Shown here piece by piece: positions 42,376 through 51,110 of a stretch of 64,000 bases of DNA. The notes below the pieces were generated by a model. The model made no database searches. It saw only the letters and a list, made by a program, of their open reading frames with translations, and had not been told where the DNA came from. Source of the stretch: Anaerolineales bacterium (GTDB lineage: Bacteria; Chloroflexota; Anaerolineae; Anaerolineales; UBA6663); the NCBI GenBank assembly GCA_020850595.1, contig JADZEK010000049.1, forward strand, positions 23,506 through 87,505, read 5' to 3'. Position 1 is the stretch's first letter; every line of letters begins with the position of its first letter. The position numbers and the translations under genes were made by a program.

Positions 42376-44346
42376 TTATGCCACCAGGTCCACGTACTCT
42401 TCCTTGACCGTGTCCTTCGCGCTCGCCCCCAGCAGCGCCAGCAGGTCGCCGATCAGCCCCGCCTTGTTGTCGGCGTCGCGGCGTGACCAGGTGCGCGCCT
42501 TGATCTCCACGTAGTACCCCGGCAGCGCCGGCTTCAGCACCCGGTCGAGGTTCACATAGAACTCCTCACCCCGGTAGGCCACCAGCCAGCGTCGGCGCTC
42601 CTTCTCAATCTCGCGCTCCAGGCTGGGTTTGAAGTACTCGCGGTAGAAGCGCAGCGTATGTGTGGCCGGGGCCAGGTAGCGGCTGCGGCTCAGCAGCACC
42701 GACCCCGCCTTCTGTTCGCGTTCCGCGCCGGTCAGCGTCAGTCGCGTGCGCGTGTTGGTCACCTCCCCGTCCGCATCCATAATTTCGTCCTCGCGGAAGC
42801 GCAGCCGGCCCTGGGCCGGGTCGTCGAACAGAAAGTAAGTGTCGTATTCGTGGTAGCGCGTGCTGCGTAGCACCGCCACCGCCTCGCCGCCGATCACCTC
42901 CAGCACCTTGGCGTCCTCGGCCAGCCGGGCCTTCACCTGCACCTCGAAGCTCTCCTGCTCCACCGCGCCGCCGATGGCGATGAGCTTCTGCAGCACGCTT
43001 TGTTCGCGCTCGATCAAGAAGGCGTCAATGCGTCTGGCGTAATCGCGCGCCGCCAGCGCCAGGTCCTGAGTGTCGAGCGTCAGCAACGTCCGCTCGCGCA
43101 TGAGCCAGCGGCCGTTGCACATCACATCCGTCACATCGCTGGCCTTGGCCGCGTACACCAGTTGCGCGTAGACGCCGTTGGGGTCGCGCTCAAAGCGGGG
43201 CGAGTTGTGCAGCGCGGCCAGGTCAACCAAGATCAGGTCGGCCCGTTTGCCGGCCTCGATGCTGCCGGTGAGGTGGCCGATGTGCAAGGCGCGCGCCCCC
43301 AGCCGCGTGGCCATCGCCAGCGCCTGCCGGGCGGGCAGGGCGGTCGGGTCACTGCTCATCCCCTTGGCCAGGATCGCCGCCAGATGCAGTTCGCTGAACA
43401 TATCCAGGTCGTTGTTGGAGGCGGGGCCGTCGGTGCCCAGTCCCACGTTCAAGCCCTGGTTCAGCATCGCCACCACCGGCGCGACCCCAGAAGCCAGCTT
43501 GAGATTGCTCGTCGGGTTGTGCGCCACGCCCGCCCCGGCGTTCTTGAGGGTGCGGATCTCGCCCTCGTCAATGTGCACGCAGTGGGCGGCCAACACTTTG
43601 GCCTCGAACAAGCCCTGCCGTTTCACCCAGGGCACCACCGGCATGCCGTGGTCTTTGCGGCTGTTCTCCACCTCCAGCAACGTCTCAGACAGATGCGTGT
43701 GCAGCGGCACATCGAACTCAGCCGCCAGTTGGGCGCAGGCTCGCAGGATTTCCGGCGTACAGGTGTACGGCGCGTGCGGCGACACGGCCGGCACAATCAG
43801 CGGATGGCCCTGCCACTGGATGATGAACTCGCGCGCCAGCGCGAGCGAATCCTCAAAGCTGTCCGCGTCGGGCGTCGGGAACTTCAGCACCGTTTGCCCG
43901 CACACCGCCCGCATGCCGGCCGTGGCCGCCGCCTCGGCTACCCCGGCCTCGAAATAGTACATATCGGCGAAGCTCGTGACGCCCGAGCGGATCATCTCCG
44001 CGCAGGCCAGCCCCGTGCCCAGGCGCACGAAGTCGGTGCTGACGAACTCGCGCTCGACCGGCATCATATAGCCCAGCAGCCACACATCCAGGCGCAGGTC
44101 GTCGGCCAGCCCGCGCAGCAGCGTCATGGGGGCGTGCGTATGGGCGTTCACCAGCCCCGGCAGCAGCGCCTTCCCCCCGCAATCCAGCGTCTCTTTGGCC
44201 GTGAAGCGCGTTGCGTATGGGCCTACGGCCACGACACTGTCGCCCGTGACGGCCACTGCCCCAGCGCCCGCGGCGTAGCGCGTATAGCGCTCATCCATGG
44301 TGAGGATGATCGCGTTGGTGAGCAAAAGGTCGCAGGCGGTGGTCAT
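42376..44346 (-). CDS. mtaD: MTA/SAH deaminase fused to a CYTH domain
   Basis: This 656-residue protein joins two modules. The first 430 or so residues are a cytosine-deaminase-like amidohydrolase of the MtaD type: the metal His pair in NAHTHAPM (His69, His71), later His residues in PLHTHLSET and AAHCVHID, and Asp in GLGTDGPASNN. It would deaminate 5'-methylthioadenosine or S-adenosylhomocysteine. From about residue 465 a CYTH domain follows, with FEVQVKARL, GRLRFREDE, FYVNLDRV and YYVEIKART. In the CYTH signature E-x-E-x-K the second Glu is Gln here. CYTH proteins act on triphosphates or make cAMP. The fusion is unusual. Confidence 0.85.
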   Translation of the reverse strand: MTTACDLLLTNAIILTMDERYTRYAAGAGAVAVTGDSVVAVGPYATRFTAKETLDCGGKALLPGLVNAHTHAPMTLLRGLADDLRLDVWLLGYMMPVEREFVSTDFVRLGTGLACAEMIRSGVTSFADMYYFEAGVAEAAATAGMRAVCGQTVLKFPTPDADSFEDSLALAREFIIQWQGHPLIVPAVSPHAPYTCTPEILRACAQLAAEFDVPLHTHLSETLLEVENSRKDHGMPVVPWVKRQGLFEAKVLAAHCVHIDEGEIRTLKNAGAGVAHNPTSNLKLASGVAPVVAMLNQGLNVGLGTDGPASNNDLDMFSELHLAAILAKGMSSDPTALPARQALAMATRLGARALHIGHLTGSIEAGKRADLILVDLAALHNSPRFERDPNGVYAQLVYAAKASDVTDVMCNGRWLMRERTLLTLDTQDLALAARDYARRIDAFLIEREQSVLQKLIAIGGAVEQESFEVQVKARLAEDAKVLEVIGGEAVAVLRSTRYHEYDTYFLFDDPAQGRLRFREDEIMDADGEVTNTRTRLTLTGAEREQKAGSVLLSRSRYLAPATHTLRFYREYFKPSLEREIEKERRRWLVAYRGEEFYVNLDRVLKPALPGYYVEIKARTWSRRDADNKAGLIGDLLALLGASAKDTVKEEYVDLVA

Positions 44347-44387
44347 GACCGGGGATTATACAGTTTTGTCCGGCGGCGGCCAGCGCC

Positions 44388-44393
44388 TATAAT
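44388..44393 (+). promoter_or_regulatory. -10 element in front of a small ORF
   Basis: TATAAT has a possible -35 TTGTCC at 44366-44371 after a 16-bp spacer. Transcription would start at about 44400, which is the A of an ATG. Confidence 0.4.
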
Positions 44394-44399
44394 CGCGCC

Positions 44400-44510
44400 A
44401 TGTCCGCAGGCAATGCCTCAACCGTTACCCGCCCGCCCAGCGCCGGACTCGGTTCCGCCTTCTTCAGGCGGCGATCGCCTGACAGCGTGGTGGCGGTGCG
44501 CTTCGTCTGA
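44400..44510 (+). CDS. Possible small leaderless ORF, 36 residues
   Basis: An ATG coincides with the predicted transcription start of the TATAAT at 44388. The frame runs 36 codons to TGA at 44508-44510 and gives a basic C-terminal half (FFRRRSPDSVVAVRFV). It matches no family. It could be a small protein, a leader peptide or chance. The remaining intergenic sequence to 44527 has no other gene. Confidence 0.25.
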   Translation: MSAGNASTVTRPPSAGLGSAFFRRRSPDSVVAVRFV

Positions 44511-44527
44511 CCCCGGCCGCCATCGAA

Positions 44528-44555
44528 TTGCATGGAGCGGCATCCGGACTAGAAT
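44528..44555 (+). promoter_or_regulatory. Promoter of the helical-protein gene
   Basis: TTGCAT (44528-44533) and TAGAAT (44550-44555) have a 16-bp spacer. This is the same pair of hexamers as in the mutS promoter. The start of transcription is near 44562. Confidence 0.5.
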
Positions 44556-44609
44556 TCCATCTCGGCATCAGCGCTGCCCCGCTGACTTATCGCCCGGAGG
44601 AAAATCATC

Positions 44610-45698
44610 ATGCAAGCGCCCCGCGGAATACCCAACCCACCCAACTACCAGGCCGTCACCCGCACCGAGCTTAATCGGCTGCTGGGTGAACTCACCCCGC
44701 TAAAACTCGCCTACGATCAATCGCAGCAGCCTCAGCCGCAGGGCCAGCCAGGCGGCTGGCAGCGCGGCGTCTCCCCCAAGATCGAAGCCGACTACCGGCG
44801 CAAGCTGGGTGAGATCGAGGCCCAGATCCGCGACGATGTGGACGCGGTTGACGCCCTGTGCACTGTCCACGCGCAGTACGTCCAAGACTTGGTAGACCGC
44901 GCCAAAGCGTTCGTCGCCAGCGCCAAGCGCTCGATTGACTTGACCGACGAGGTGGCCGAGCCGGAGAACTTCGAGGCGGCTGCCCGCGCCGCCAAAGCCG
45001 CCGCCATCGCGCTGGAGGCCGTCGCCGCCAATGCCGTCGGCGCCGACCGTGAATACGGCCAGGCCTGGTTTGAGTACCGCTCCAACCTGGCGCTGCCGGA
45101 TGAGAACATCAACAAGGACTACTTCGAAGGCCGCCGCAAGGAAATCATGGCGCGCGGCAAGACCATTACGGCCAAAGTTGCCAAGTGCGGGCAACTGAAC
45201 GAGCAGGCCAAAGCCTACATGAGTCTCAGCGCCAAACTGATGACGAAGGCCGCGGGCCTCAAAGCCAAGAAAAAAGAAACGGCCGCGGCCCTGCTCGCCC
45301 TGGAGGCTAAACTCAAGAACCTGGTGGAAGACGGCATGGATGACCGCGCCCGCATGGGCTGGCAAGGCGATGGCCGCAACTGGACCAGCAAGGTGCGCGC
45401 GCTTGACAACATGGCCCGCGGCCAAATCACGCGCCGCGTGCAGCAAGAAGCCGAAGGCTGGATGTCAGACCTGACCTCCACGCTCAAGATCTTCCGCAAC
45501 CAGGTCAAGACCATGGAAACGCTCATGACCACGGCCAAGAAGCCGCTCTCTCCGTCGGCCCTCAAGAAGAACCAAAAGGTGCTGGCCCTGGCCGAAGGCC
45601 ACCTCCAGCGGGCCCGCGCCATCCTCCGCGAAGCGCAGGAAGTCGTGGAACAGGCCCAGCGCCACTCCGACGTGATTCGGCGCGCCAACGTCCACTAA
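44610..45698 (+). CDS. Helical protein of unknown function
   Basis: This 362-residue protein is not recognised. It has a glutamine/proline-rich stretch near residues 36-50, and most of the rest is long Ala/Lys/Glu helices with heptad-like patterns, especially in residues 60-150 and 195-355. It has no signal peptide or transmembrane segment. It has a strong ribosome site (GGAGG, 10 bases upstream). It could be a cytoskeletal, tellurite-resistance-like or scaffold protein. It precedes the pyrimidine phosphorylase by 34 bp. Confidence 0.65.
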   Translation: MQAPRGIPNPPNYQAVTRTELNRLLGELTPLKLAYDQSQQPQPQGQPGGWQRGVSPKIEADYRRKLGEIEAQIRDDVDAVDALCTVHAQYVQDLVDRAKAFVASAKRSIDLTDEVAEPENFEAAARAAKAAAIALEAVAANAVGADREYGQAWFEYRSNLALPDENINKDYFEGRRKEIMARGKTITAKVAKCGQLNEQAKAYMSLSAKLMTKAAGLKAKKKETAAALLALEAKLKNLVEDGMDDRARMGWQGDGRNWTSKVRALDNMARGQITRRVQQEAEGWMSDLTSTLKIFRNQVKTMETLMTTAKKPLSPSALKKNQKVLALAEGHLQRARAILREAQEVVEQAQRHSDVIRRANVH

Positions 45699-45732
45699 CC
45701 GCCTCAGAGCCTGTTGGTAAGATAGGAGCTGT

Positions 45733-47046
45733 ATGCTGCGAGCGGTTGACCTCATTACCAAAAAACGCGACGGCGGCGAATTGACCCAGGCCGAGATCGC
45801 CTTCTTTGTGGAAGGCCTCACCAGCGGCGTTATCCCCGACTATCAGGTTGCGGCCTGGGCCATGGCGGTCTTCTTCCGGGGCATGACGGCGCGCGAGACC
45901 ACCTACCTGACCCTGGCCATGGCCGCCAGCGGCGACCTCTTGGACCTGAGCGACACGGTCAAGCTGGCCGTGGACAAACACTCAACTGGCGGCGTCGGCG
46001 ATAAAGTGACGCTGGTGGTGGAGCCGCTGGTCGCCAGTTGCGGCGTCCCGATGGGCAAGATGAGCGGGCGCGGGCTGGGGTTCTCCGGCGGCACCATTGA
46101 CAAGCTCGAGTCCATCCCCGGTTTCCGCACCGCCCTCACCACGGCTGAGTTCAAGGCGCAACTCAAGCGCATCGGCGTTGTTCTCACCGGTCAGTCCGGC
46201 AACCTGACCCCGGCTGACGGCAAGCTCTACGCCCTGCGCGATGTGACCGGCACGGTCAACTCCATCCCCCTCATCGCCAGCAGCGTCATGAGCAAGAAAA
46301 TCGCCGGCGGCGCGCAAGCGATCGTGCTCGATGTCAAGGTCGGCACGGGCGCCTTCATGCCCACCGTGGCCGAAGCCGTCAAACTGGCCGACGCCATGGT
46401 AGCGATCGGCCGGCACGCTCAGCGCCGCACCGTCGCGCTCATCGCCGACATGAACCAACCGCTCGGCCATGCCGTGGGCAACGCCCTGGAAGTGCGCGAA
46501 GCTATTGATACCCTGCACGGCGGCGGCCCAGCCGATTTTCGTGAACACTGCCTGGTCGTCGCCGCGCACCTGCTGGTACTCGCCAGACATGCCCGCGGCC
46601 TGCCCGCCGCCCGCGCTGAACTGCTCCGAGCGCTAGACGGCGGCGCCGCCTGGGCGAAGTTCAAGCAGCTCGTCGCCGCCCAGGGCGGCGACGTGGACGC
46701 TGTGGAGCACCCCGAGCGTTTGCCGGCCGCCCGGTTTGTCGAGGTCGTGCCCGCCCCGCGCTCCGGCATTCTCAGCCGCGTGGACGCGCGCGAGATCGGC
46801 CTAAGCTCCGTAGACCTCGGGGCCGGTCGCGCTACCAAAGCCGATAAGATAGATCATGCTGTTGGCCTGGTCATCCACCACAAGGTCGGAGACCACATCA
46901 GGCGAGGCGAGCCGCTCTTCACTGTTCACGCCAACGCTGCCGACCGGCTCGCGGCCGCGCGCTCCCGCGTCCTGGCCGCGCACCGCATCGGCGCCCGTGC
47001 CGTGCAGCCGCTGCCGCTCTTTTACAAGACACTCAAGAGCCACTAG
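45733..47046 (+). CDS. deoA: Thymidine/pyrimidine-nucleoside phosphorylase
   Basis: This 437-residue enzyme has the length and motifs of DeoA and Pdp: KKRDGGELTQAEI at the start, DKHSTGGVGDKVTLV phosphate loop near 75-90, and the signature MSGRGLGFSGGTIDKLESIPG near 104-125. It cleaves thymidine, uridine or deoxyuridine with phosphate into base and sugar-1-phosphate. The length excludes the longer archaeal AMP phosphorylase. The sequence does not separate DeoA (thymidine) from Pdp (broad). Confidence 0.92.
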   Translation: MLRAVDLITKKRDGGELTQAEIAFFVEGLTSGVIPDYQVAAWAMAVFFRGMTARETTYLTLAMAASGDLLDLSDTVKLAVDKHSTGGVGDKVTLVVEPLVASCGVPMGKMSGRGLGFSGGTIDKLESIPGFRTALTTAEFKAQLKRIGVVLTGQSGNLTPADGKLYALRDVTGTVNSIPLIASSVMSKKIAGGAQAIVLDVKVGTGAFMPTVAEAVKLADAMVAIGRHAQRRTVALIADMNQPLGHAVGNALEVREAIDTLHGGGPADFREHCLVVAAHLLVLARHARGLPAARAELLRALDGGAAWAKFKQLVAAQGGDVDAVEHPERLPAARFVEVVPAPRSGILSRVDAREIGLSSVDLGAGRATKADKIDHAVGLVIHHKVGDHIRRGEPLFTVHANAADRLAAARSRVLAAHRIGARAVQPLPLFYKTLKSH

Positions 47047-47059
47047 CGCTGGGCCAACG

Positions 47060-48073
47060 CTAGCGGGTGGAGGCCGCCGCCTCCACTCGCTGGCTTCCAG
47101 GCGCCACCCGCACCAGCACTGGCGTGCCCGCCTGCCATGTATACAGCCAGGCCTGGGCGCTCACCCATGCGTGCGCTTGGTCAAAACCCAGCGTGCCGCT
47201 CAAGCCATCGAGCGCGCTGACACCCAGCGCGGCCTGCACGCCGGCCCGATCCGGCGCGAACTGATCCTCAGCGCTCGCCGCAATCGAAGCAATCGTCAGC
47301 CGGGCGGCGTCGTAGGCCAGCACGGCGTCCACACGCGGCTGCGCGCCGTTCGCGATAGCCCCATAGCGCTCAGCAAATCCAGGATCGGCGCTGTCCGCCG
47401 GCAGCGGCGCGGGCGAAACGAAGCCGGCGCCGGCGCCCAGCGGCCCGGCCAGCGCGGCGAACTGTGGTTGCGCCCACAGGGGCGGGCCGACCAGCAGCGC
47501 GTCCGGGTCTGCGGCGCGCGCCTGGGTCAGCCAGGACAGTTCCTCTAGGTCGTCACAGGGGGGCGGGCACACCTGCGCTCCCGGCGGCAAGGCCGCCTGG
47601 GCTGTTGCGGCGGGCAGACCCAGCCGGTAGGTTTCTGGCGGCAGGTCAACCGCGCCTGGGTTGGGGGCCAGCAAGGCCAACCCTGCGGCCGCGTAGATGG
47701 GCGCCGCGGCGCTGGTGGTGTCCGCGCGCCAATGGCCGATCACCGCCAGCACATCTGGGTCAGTCGTGAGCTTCTCAGCTTGTTCTCTGGCCTGGGCCGG
47801 GTCGCCGCCATCGTCCAGCGCCGCCAGGGCCAGGCTGTAACCGCCCGCGCCCCCGGCCGCGTTGGCTTCCTGCACCGCCAGCCGCACTGCGTAGACCACC
47901 TCGTAGCCCACCTCGCGGTAGCGGCCCTCGAATGGCGCCACCAGCCCTAGCTTGATCAGCGGGCGCGCCACCGGCAGGCAGGCGCTCAGCGCCGCAGCAG
48001 CGAGCACGAACAGCAGCACCCCCCCCTCCGGCGCCAACGGTCTACGGGCACGCATTCGCCAGATGCTCCTCAT
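47060..48073 (-). CDS. Branched-chain-amino-acid-type binding lipoprotein
   Basis: This 337-residue protein has a signal peptide and lipobox LSAC near residue 32. A periplasmic-binding-protein fold of the LivJ type follows (IKLGLVAPFEGRYREVGYEV, DDGGDPAQAREQAEKL, VIGHWRADTTSAAAPIY). No permease or ATPase gene lies close by, so it may be a sensor or may share another importer. It converges with the phosphorylase (13 bp apart) and overlaps the end of mltG by 32 bp, which suggests that mltG and this gene are coupled. Confidence 0.75.
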   Translation of the reverse strand: MRSIWRMRARRPLAPEGGVLLFVLAAAALSACLPVARPLIKLGLVAPFEGRYREVGYEVVYAVRLAVQEANAAGGAGGYSLALAALDDGGDPAQAREQAEKLTTDPDVLAVIGHWRADTTSAAAPIYAAAGLALLAPNPGAVDLPPETYRLGLPAATAQAALPPGAQVCPPPCDDLEELSWLTQARAADPDALLVGPPLWAQPQFAALAGPLGAGAGFVSPAPLPADSADPGFAERYGAIANGAQPRVDAVLAYDAARLTIASIAASAEDQFAPDRAGVQAALGVSALDGLSGTLGFDQAHAWVSAQAWLYTWQAGTPVLVRVAPGSQRVEAAASTR

Positions 48074-49196
48074 AGGTCACCGCAAAAGCGTGGCGGCCGC
48101 TCCCGTCGCACAGCGCCCGATAGTACAAGTAGCCGGTCTCAGCCGGTTGGGCCACCGCTTGCAGCGAGGCCAGGCTGGGGCTGGCGATTGGCCCAGGCGG
48201 CAGGCCTCCATATGCATAGGTGTTGTAGGGGTTGTCCACCGCGCGCAGGTCGAGGCCGCCCAGGCGCGGCCACCAATCGCCGGGCCGGCCGAGCGCGTAT
48301 TGCGTCGTCGCGTCAATCTCCAGACGTTGCCCGGCTGCCAGCCGATTTAAGATCACCGAAGCAATCACCGGCCGTTCGTCGGCCACTACCGCCTCACGCT
48401 CGATCAAAGATGCCAGCGTCACGGCTTGGTGCAGGGTTAGCCCCTGGGCGCTCACGTCTGTGCGGAAGTTACCCGGCAGGCGCGCGGCGAAGTTGGCCAA
48501 CATCTTGTCAATGATATCCGCCGCCGTGGCATCCGGCCGAAAAAGATAAGTGTCCGGGAACAGATAACCTTCCAGCGACGCGCCGGCGGGCAGTTCCGCC
48601 AAAAAGTCGTACGTGGCCGCGCGCGGCGAATGTGGGCCTGCCAGGCTGGCGAACTCGCCGCTGGCGTTGCTCAGGCCGCGTTGAGCGGCCAGCGCCTCGC
48701 TCACTTGCTCCAGCCGCCAGCCCTCGATGACGCGGAACAGCACCTCGCGTGCGTTGGCGTCGGTCAGCGCCTGGGCTACCTGCGGCACCGTCATGGTTTG
48801 CCGCAGAATGAAGTCGCCCGCTTCCACCTGGCCGTCAAGGCCGTGGTAGCGCAGATACGAAACGAGCAGCCGCGCATCACTCACTAAGCCCCGGTCGGCC
48901 AGTTCCTCGGCCACCTGCCCGGCGGTCGCGCCGCTGGCGACGGAGAAGTTAACCGGCGTGGCATCCCTTCCGGCCGGCTTGGTCAGGTCAGCCGCTCGGG
49001 CCGTGAGGTAGGCCAGCAGTACGGTGCGTTCGGCGGGGTTCAGGTCCTCAGCGCCCGGTCCGACCGCGGCCCCTGCGCGCCCGTTGAGCGTGATGACCAC
49101 GGCTAGCCCCCCCACCAGCAGTGCCGCGACGGCGAAGATGAACAAGAAGAAGCGCGCGGCCAGGTTACTCTGGCGGCGTTTCGCGCGAATTTGCAT
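48042..49196 (-). CDS. mltG: Endolytic murein transglycosylase MltG
   Basis: This protein of about 384 residues has one N-terminal membrane anchor (RFFLFIFAVAALLVGG). The YceG/MltG domain carries the catalytic Glu in ASLIEREAVVADERPVI, plus LNRLAAGQRLEIDATTQYALG and a closing AYGGLPPGPIASPSL. MltG cuts glycan strands as they leave the synthase. The ATG at 49196 is chosen because the longer frame runs through ruvX; it overlaps ruvX by 32 bp. The order alaS - gp47-like - ruvX - mltG is the familiar alaS/ruvX/mltG cluster with one inserted gene. Confidence 0.93.
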   Translation of the reverse strand: MQIRAKRRQSNLAARFFLFIFAVAALLVGGLAVVITLNGRAGAAVGPGAEDLNPAERTVLLAYLTARAADLTKPAGRDATPVNFSVASGATAGQVAEELADRGLVSDARLLVSYLRYHGLDGQVEAGDFILRQTMTVPQVAQALTDANAREVLFRVIEGWRLEQVSEALAAQRGLSNASGEFASLAGPHSPRAATYDFLAELPAGASLEGYLFPDTYLFRPDATAADIIDKMLANFAARLPGNFRTDVSAQGLTLHQAVTLASLIEREAVVADERPVIASVILNRLAAGQRLEIDATTQYALGRPGDWWPRLGGLDLRAVDNPYNTYAYGGLPPGPIASPSLASLQAVAQPAETGYLYYRALCDGSGRHAFAVTYEEHLANACP

Positions 49197-49593
49197 CGAG
49201 GTAGCTCTGAAGGATGACCGCCGCCGCCGCCGCGTGCCGGTCCGCGCGCCGGTCGCGGCGCTTCTTCCCAGCGGCGCGCAGCCCGGCCTGAGCTTCCTGG
49301 CTGGAAAAGCTCTCGTCGTGCAGCACCACACGCTTCGTCGTTAGTGCGCGCACGGCCGCGGCCAGCTTTTCGGCGTGGCGCGCCTGGGGGCCAACCTGCC
49401 CCTCGCTATCGAGCGCGCTCCCGAGGATTATCACCTCGGCTTGCTGCTCCACGGCCAGCGCGACAATGCGGGCCGCGTCCTGCGCGCGCGCCGTGTGCCT
49501 CATGGTCGTCAGCGGCCGCGCGAACTGGCCGGTCGGGTCAGAGACGGCCACGCCCAGGTGCCGTTCACCCGGATCAACCGCCAGGACACGCAC
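49165..49593 (-). CDS. ruvX: Putative pre-16S rRNA nuclease / Holliday junction resolvase RuvX (YqgF)
   Basis: This 142-residue protein has the YqgF RNase-H-like fold, with LAVDPGERHLGVAVSD at the start, EVIILGSALDSEG in the middle and LHDESFSSQEAQAGL toward the end. Asp7 (in DPGERH), Glu (DES) and a late Asp fit the catalytic acids. The GTG at 49593 gives the family length; a longer frame extends into the upstream gene without support. It starts one base after the upstream stop, so it is coupled to it. Confidence 0.92.
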   Translation of the reverse strand: MRVLAVDPGERHLGVAVSDPTGQFARPLTTMRHTARAQDAARIVALAVEQQAEVIILGSALDSEGQVGPQARHAEKLAAAVRALTTKRVVLHDESFSSQEAQAGLRAAGKKRRDRRADRHAAAAAVILQSYLDANSRETPPE

Positions 49594-49594
49594 T

Positions 49595-51109
49595 TCAGCG
49601 CTCGGCTCCGACCACGACCACGCCGATACGGAACGGCAGGTACGGCAGCCGCGCCCACCATGGCGGGCTGACCGTGACAACCGGTTGGCCGCTCAATGGC
49701 AGCGCGCTCGCCAGCCGCAGTTGCGCCTGCGGCACGGGCAACCCGGCGACCAGCTCGCGCACGCTGCTGGGAGCGATGATGGGCACTGCCACGCCCGAAG
49801 CCTGTAGCGTGAAATGCGCCCGGCCGGCGTCATCCAACGTCGTCGCCGAGAAGCGCTCGAAGCGCGCCGATCCGGCTTCCAGCGCCTCGCCCGCCGGAAC
49901 CGCGGCGACGAGCGCCGCCTGAGCCGCGCGCTCCGCGTCTGGTTCGCCCACCACCAGCCCGGTGAACGCCAATCGCAGCGTCAGGCGCAGCACGTCGGCT
50001 TGCTCGCCCTCGGCCAGGTCAAAAGTCTCCGCTACGGTGTCGGCCAGGGCAATCTGGTTGGCCGCCAAGAATTCCCCCGGTTGGAGTTGTGTCACGATGG
50101 CGCTCAAGGCGTCGGTCTCGAGCCGCCTGAGCAGCTCCTGCCGCAGCCGTTCGCGGTCGGCGGCCGTCACAGCGGCGCGCAGACTCAGCCCGCCGCCCGC
50201 GGCGGGGGCTGGGTTCGTCACGGCGACCTGGAGGCCCAGCGGGCCGTCAATCGCGTTGATTTGTCCGGCGGCCACGTTGCCAATCGGCCCGAGGTCCGCG
50301 GCGCTCACTTCGGCGGCGGCGGTCGCGCCCACCCTGGCCTCCAGCGTCACCGCCCGCGTTGTGCGGAACCTGACGGCCGTGCCGCTCGTGGTGCGTACGC
50401 CCGTGCCCGCTGGAACCGTCGTCACGGTGCCGTCCAGGCTGGTGAAGATGACGGTTCCCACCGCCGCGGTGCTGGGCACCTCGGCGCTGCCGCTGGTGGC
50501 CGTCTGGCCGGAAGCTTCAACCTCCACCTGAGCCACCCGCGCCGGGATGACCGCCTCCGCGATCTCGCTGACGGTTGGGTCGGCGGCGAGTGCCAGCGTC
50601 AGCGACACCGGGTGACTGGCCGGGATGACTGTGACCTGCGCGGCCGGTCCGAGCGCCACCGCCAGGGCCAGCGCCCCCGCCGCGCCGAGCGCGAACACCA
50701 GTCCCCGCGTGATCCACGCTGCCCAGCCAGGCAGGCGAACCTGCCAGCGCGAGCGCGGCGGGCGCAGCCTGCCCCGGTCAAGGCGTGGCCGGGCCGAGGT
50801 TTGGCCGGGCAGCGGCCGGGCCAGGCGGCCGCGCCAGCGTCGTTGGCGGCTGGTATCCAGCGAGTCGAACACGGGCAAGCCTAGCGCCCGCGCTTGCTCG
50901 CGAACGGCCGGATCGCCCGTTATCAGGGCCAATTGCGCCCCCAGCCGCCCGGCATGGCGCTGCAAGAGCACCAGGTCGAGCCGGCGGCTTAGCACCCGCC
51001 CCTTGTCGGGCCAGACCAGCAGCACTCGCGCCGCCTGCGCCCAGCCGATCTTGTCGCGGGCCGAGTTGAAGTCGTCGTGCGGCTCAAGCTGAAGAATCTG
51101 CTCTTTCAA
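49595..51109 (-). CDS. Membrane protein with gp47/baseplate-J-like domain
   Basis: This 504-residue protein has a cytoplasmic N-terminal 130 residues of mixed fold (KGRVLSRRLDLVLLQRHAGRLGAQLALITGD). A transmembrane helix (about 133-155) and a large extracytoplasmic part follow. The part around residues 215-305 matches baseplate-J-like patterns: TVPAGTGVRT, TTRAVTLEA and GNVAAGQINAI. Such chromosomal proteins are common in this phylum and are not phage genes; the role is unknown. It starts at TTG 51109, one base after the alaS stop, and ends one base before ruvX. Confidence 0.7.
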   Translation of the reverse strand: MKEQILQLEPHDDFNSARDKIGWAQAARVLLVWPDKGRVLSRRLDLVLLQRHAGRLGAQLALITGDPAVREQARALGLPVFDSLDTSRQRRWRGRLARPLPGQTSARPRLDRGRLRPPRSRWQVRLPGWAAWITRGLVFALGAAGALALAVALGPAAQVTVIPASHPVSLTLALAADPTVSEIAEAVIPARVAQVEVEASGQTATSGSAEVPSTAAVGTVIFTSLDGTVTTVPAGTGVRTTSGTAVRFRTTRAVTLEARVGATAAAEVSAADLGPIGNVAAGQINAIDGPLGLQVAVTNPAPAAGGGLSLRAAVTAADRERLRQELLRRLETDALSAIVTQLQPGEFLAANQIALADTVAETFDLAEGEQADVLRLTLRLAFTGLVVGEPDAERAAQAALVAAVPAGEALEAGSARFERFSATTLDDAGRAHFTLQASGVAVPIIAPSSVRELVAGLPVPQAQLRLASALPLSGQPVVTVSPPWWARLPYLPFRIGVVVVGAER

Positions 51110-51110
51110 A

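Noticed and set aside
43000..44703. 567-residue open frame opposite the deaminase-CYTH gene
   Set aside because: It has low-complexity His/Gln/Arg-rich sequence typical of antisense frames.
49595..51109. Prophage remnant suggested by the baseplate-J-like domain
   Set aside because: There are no other phage genes, and the gene is embedded in a housekeeping cluster with a transmembrane anchor.
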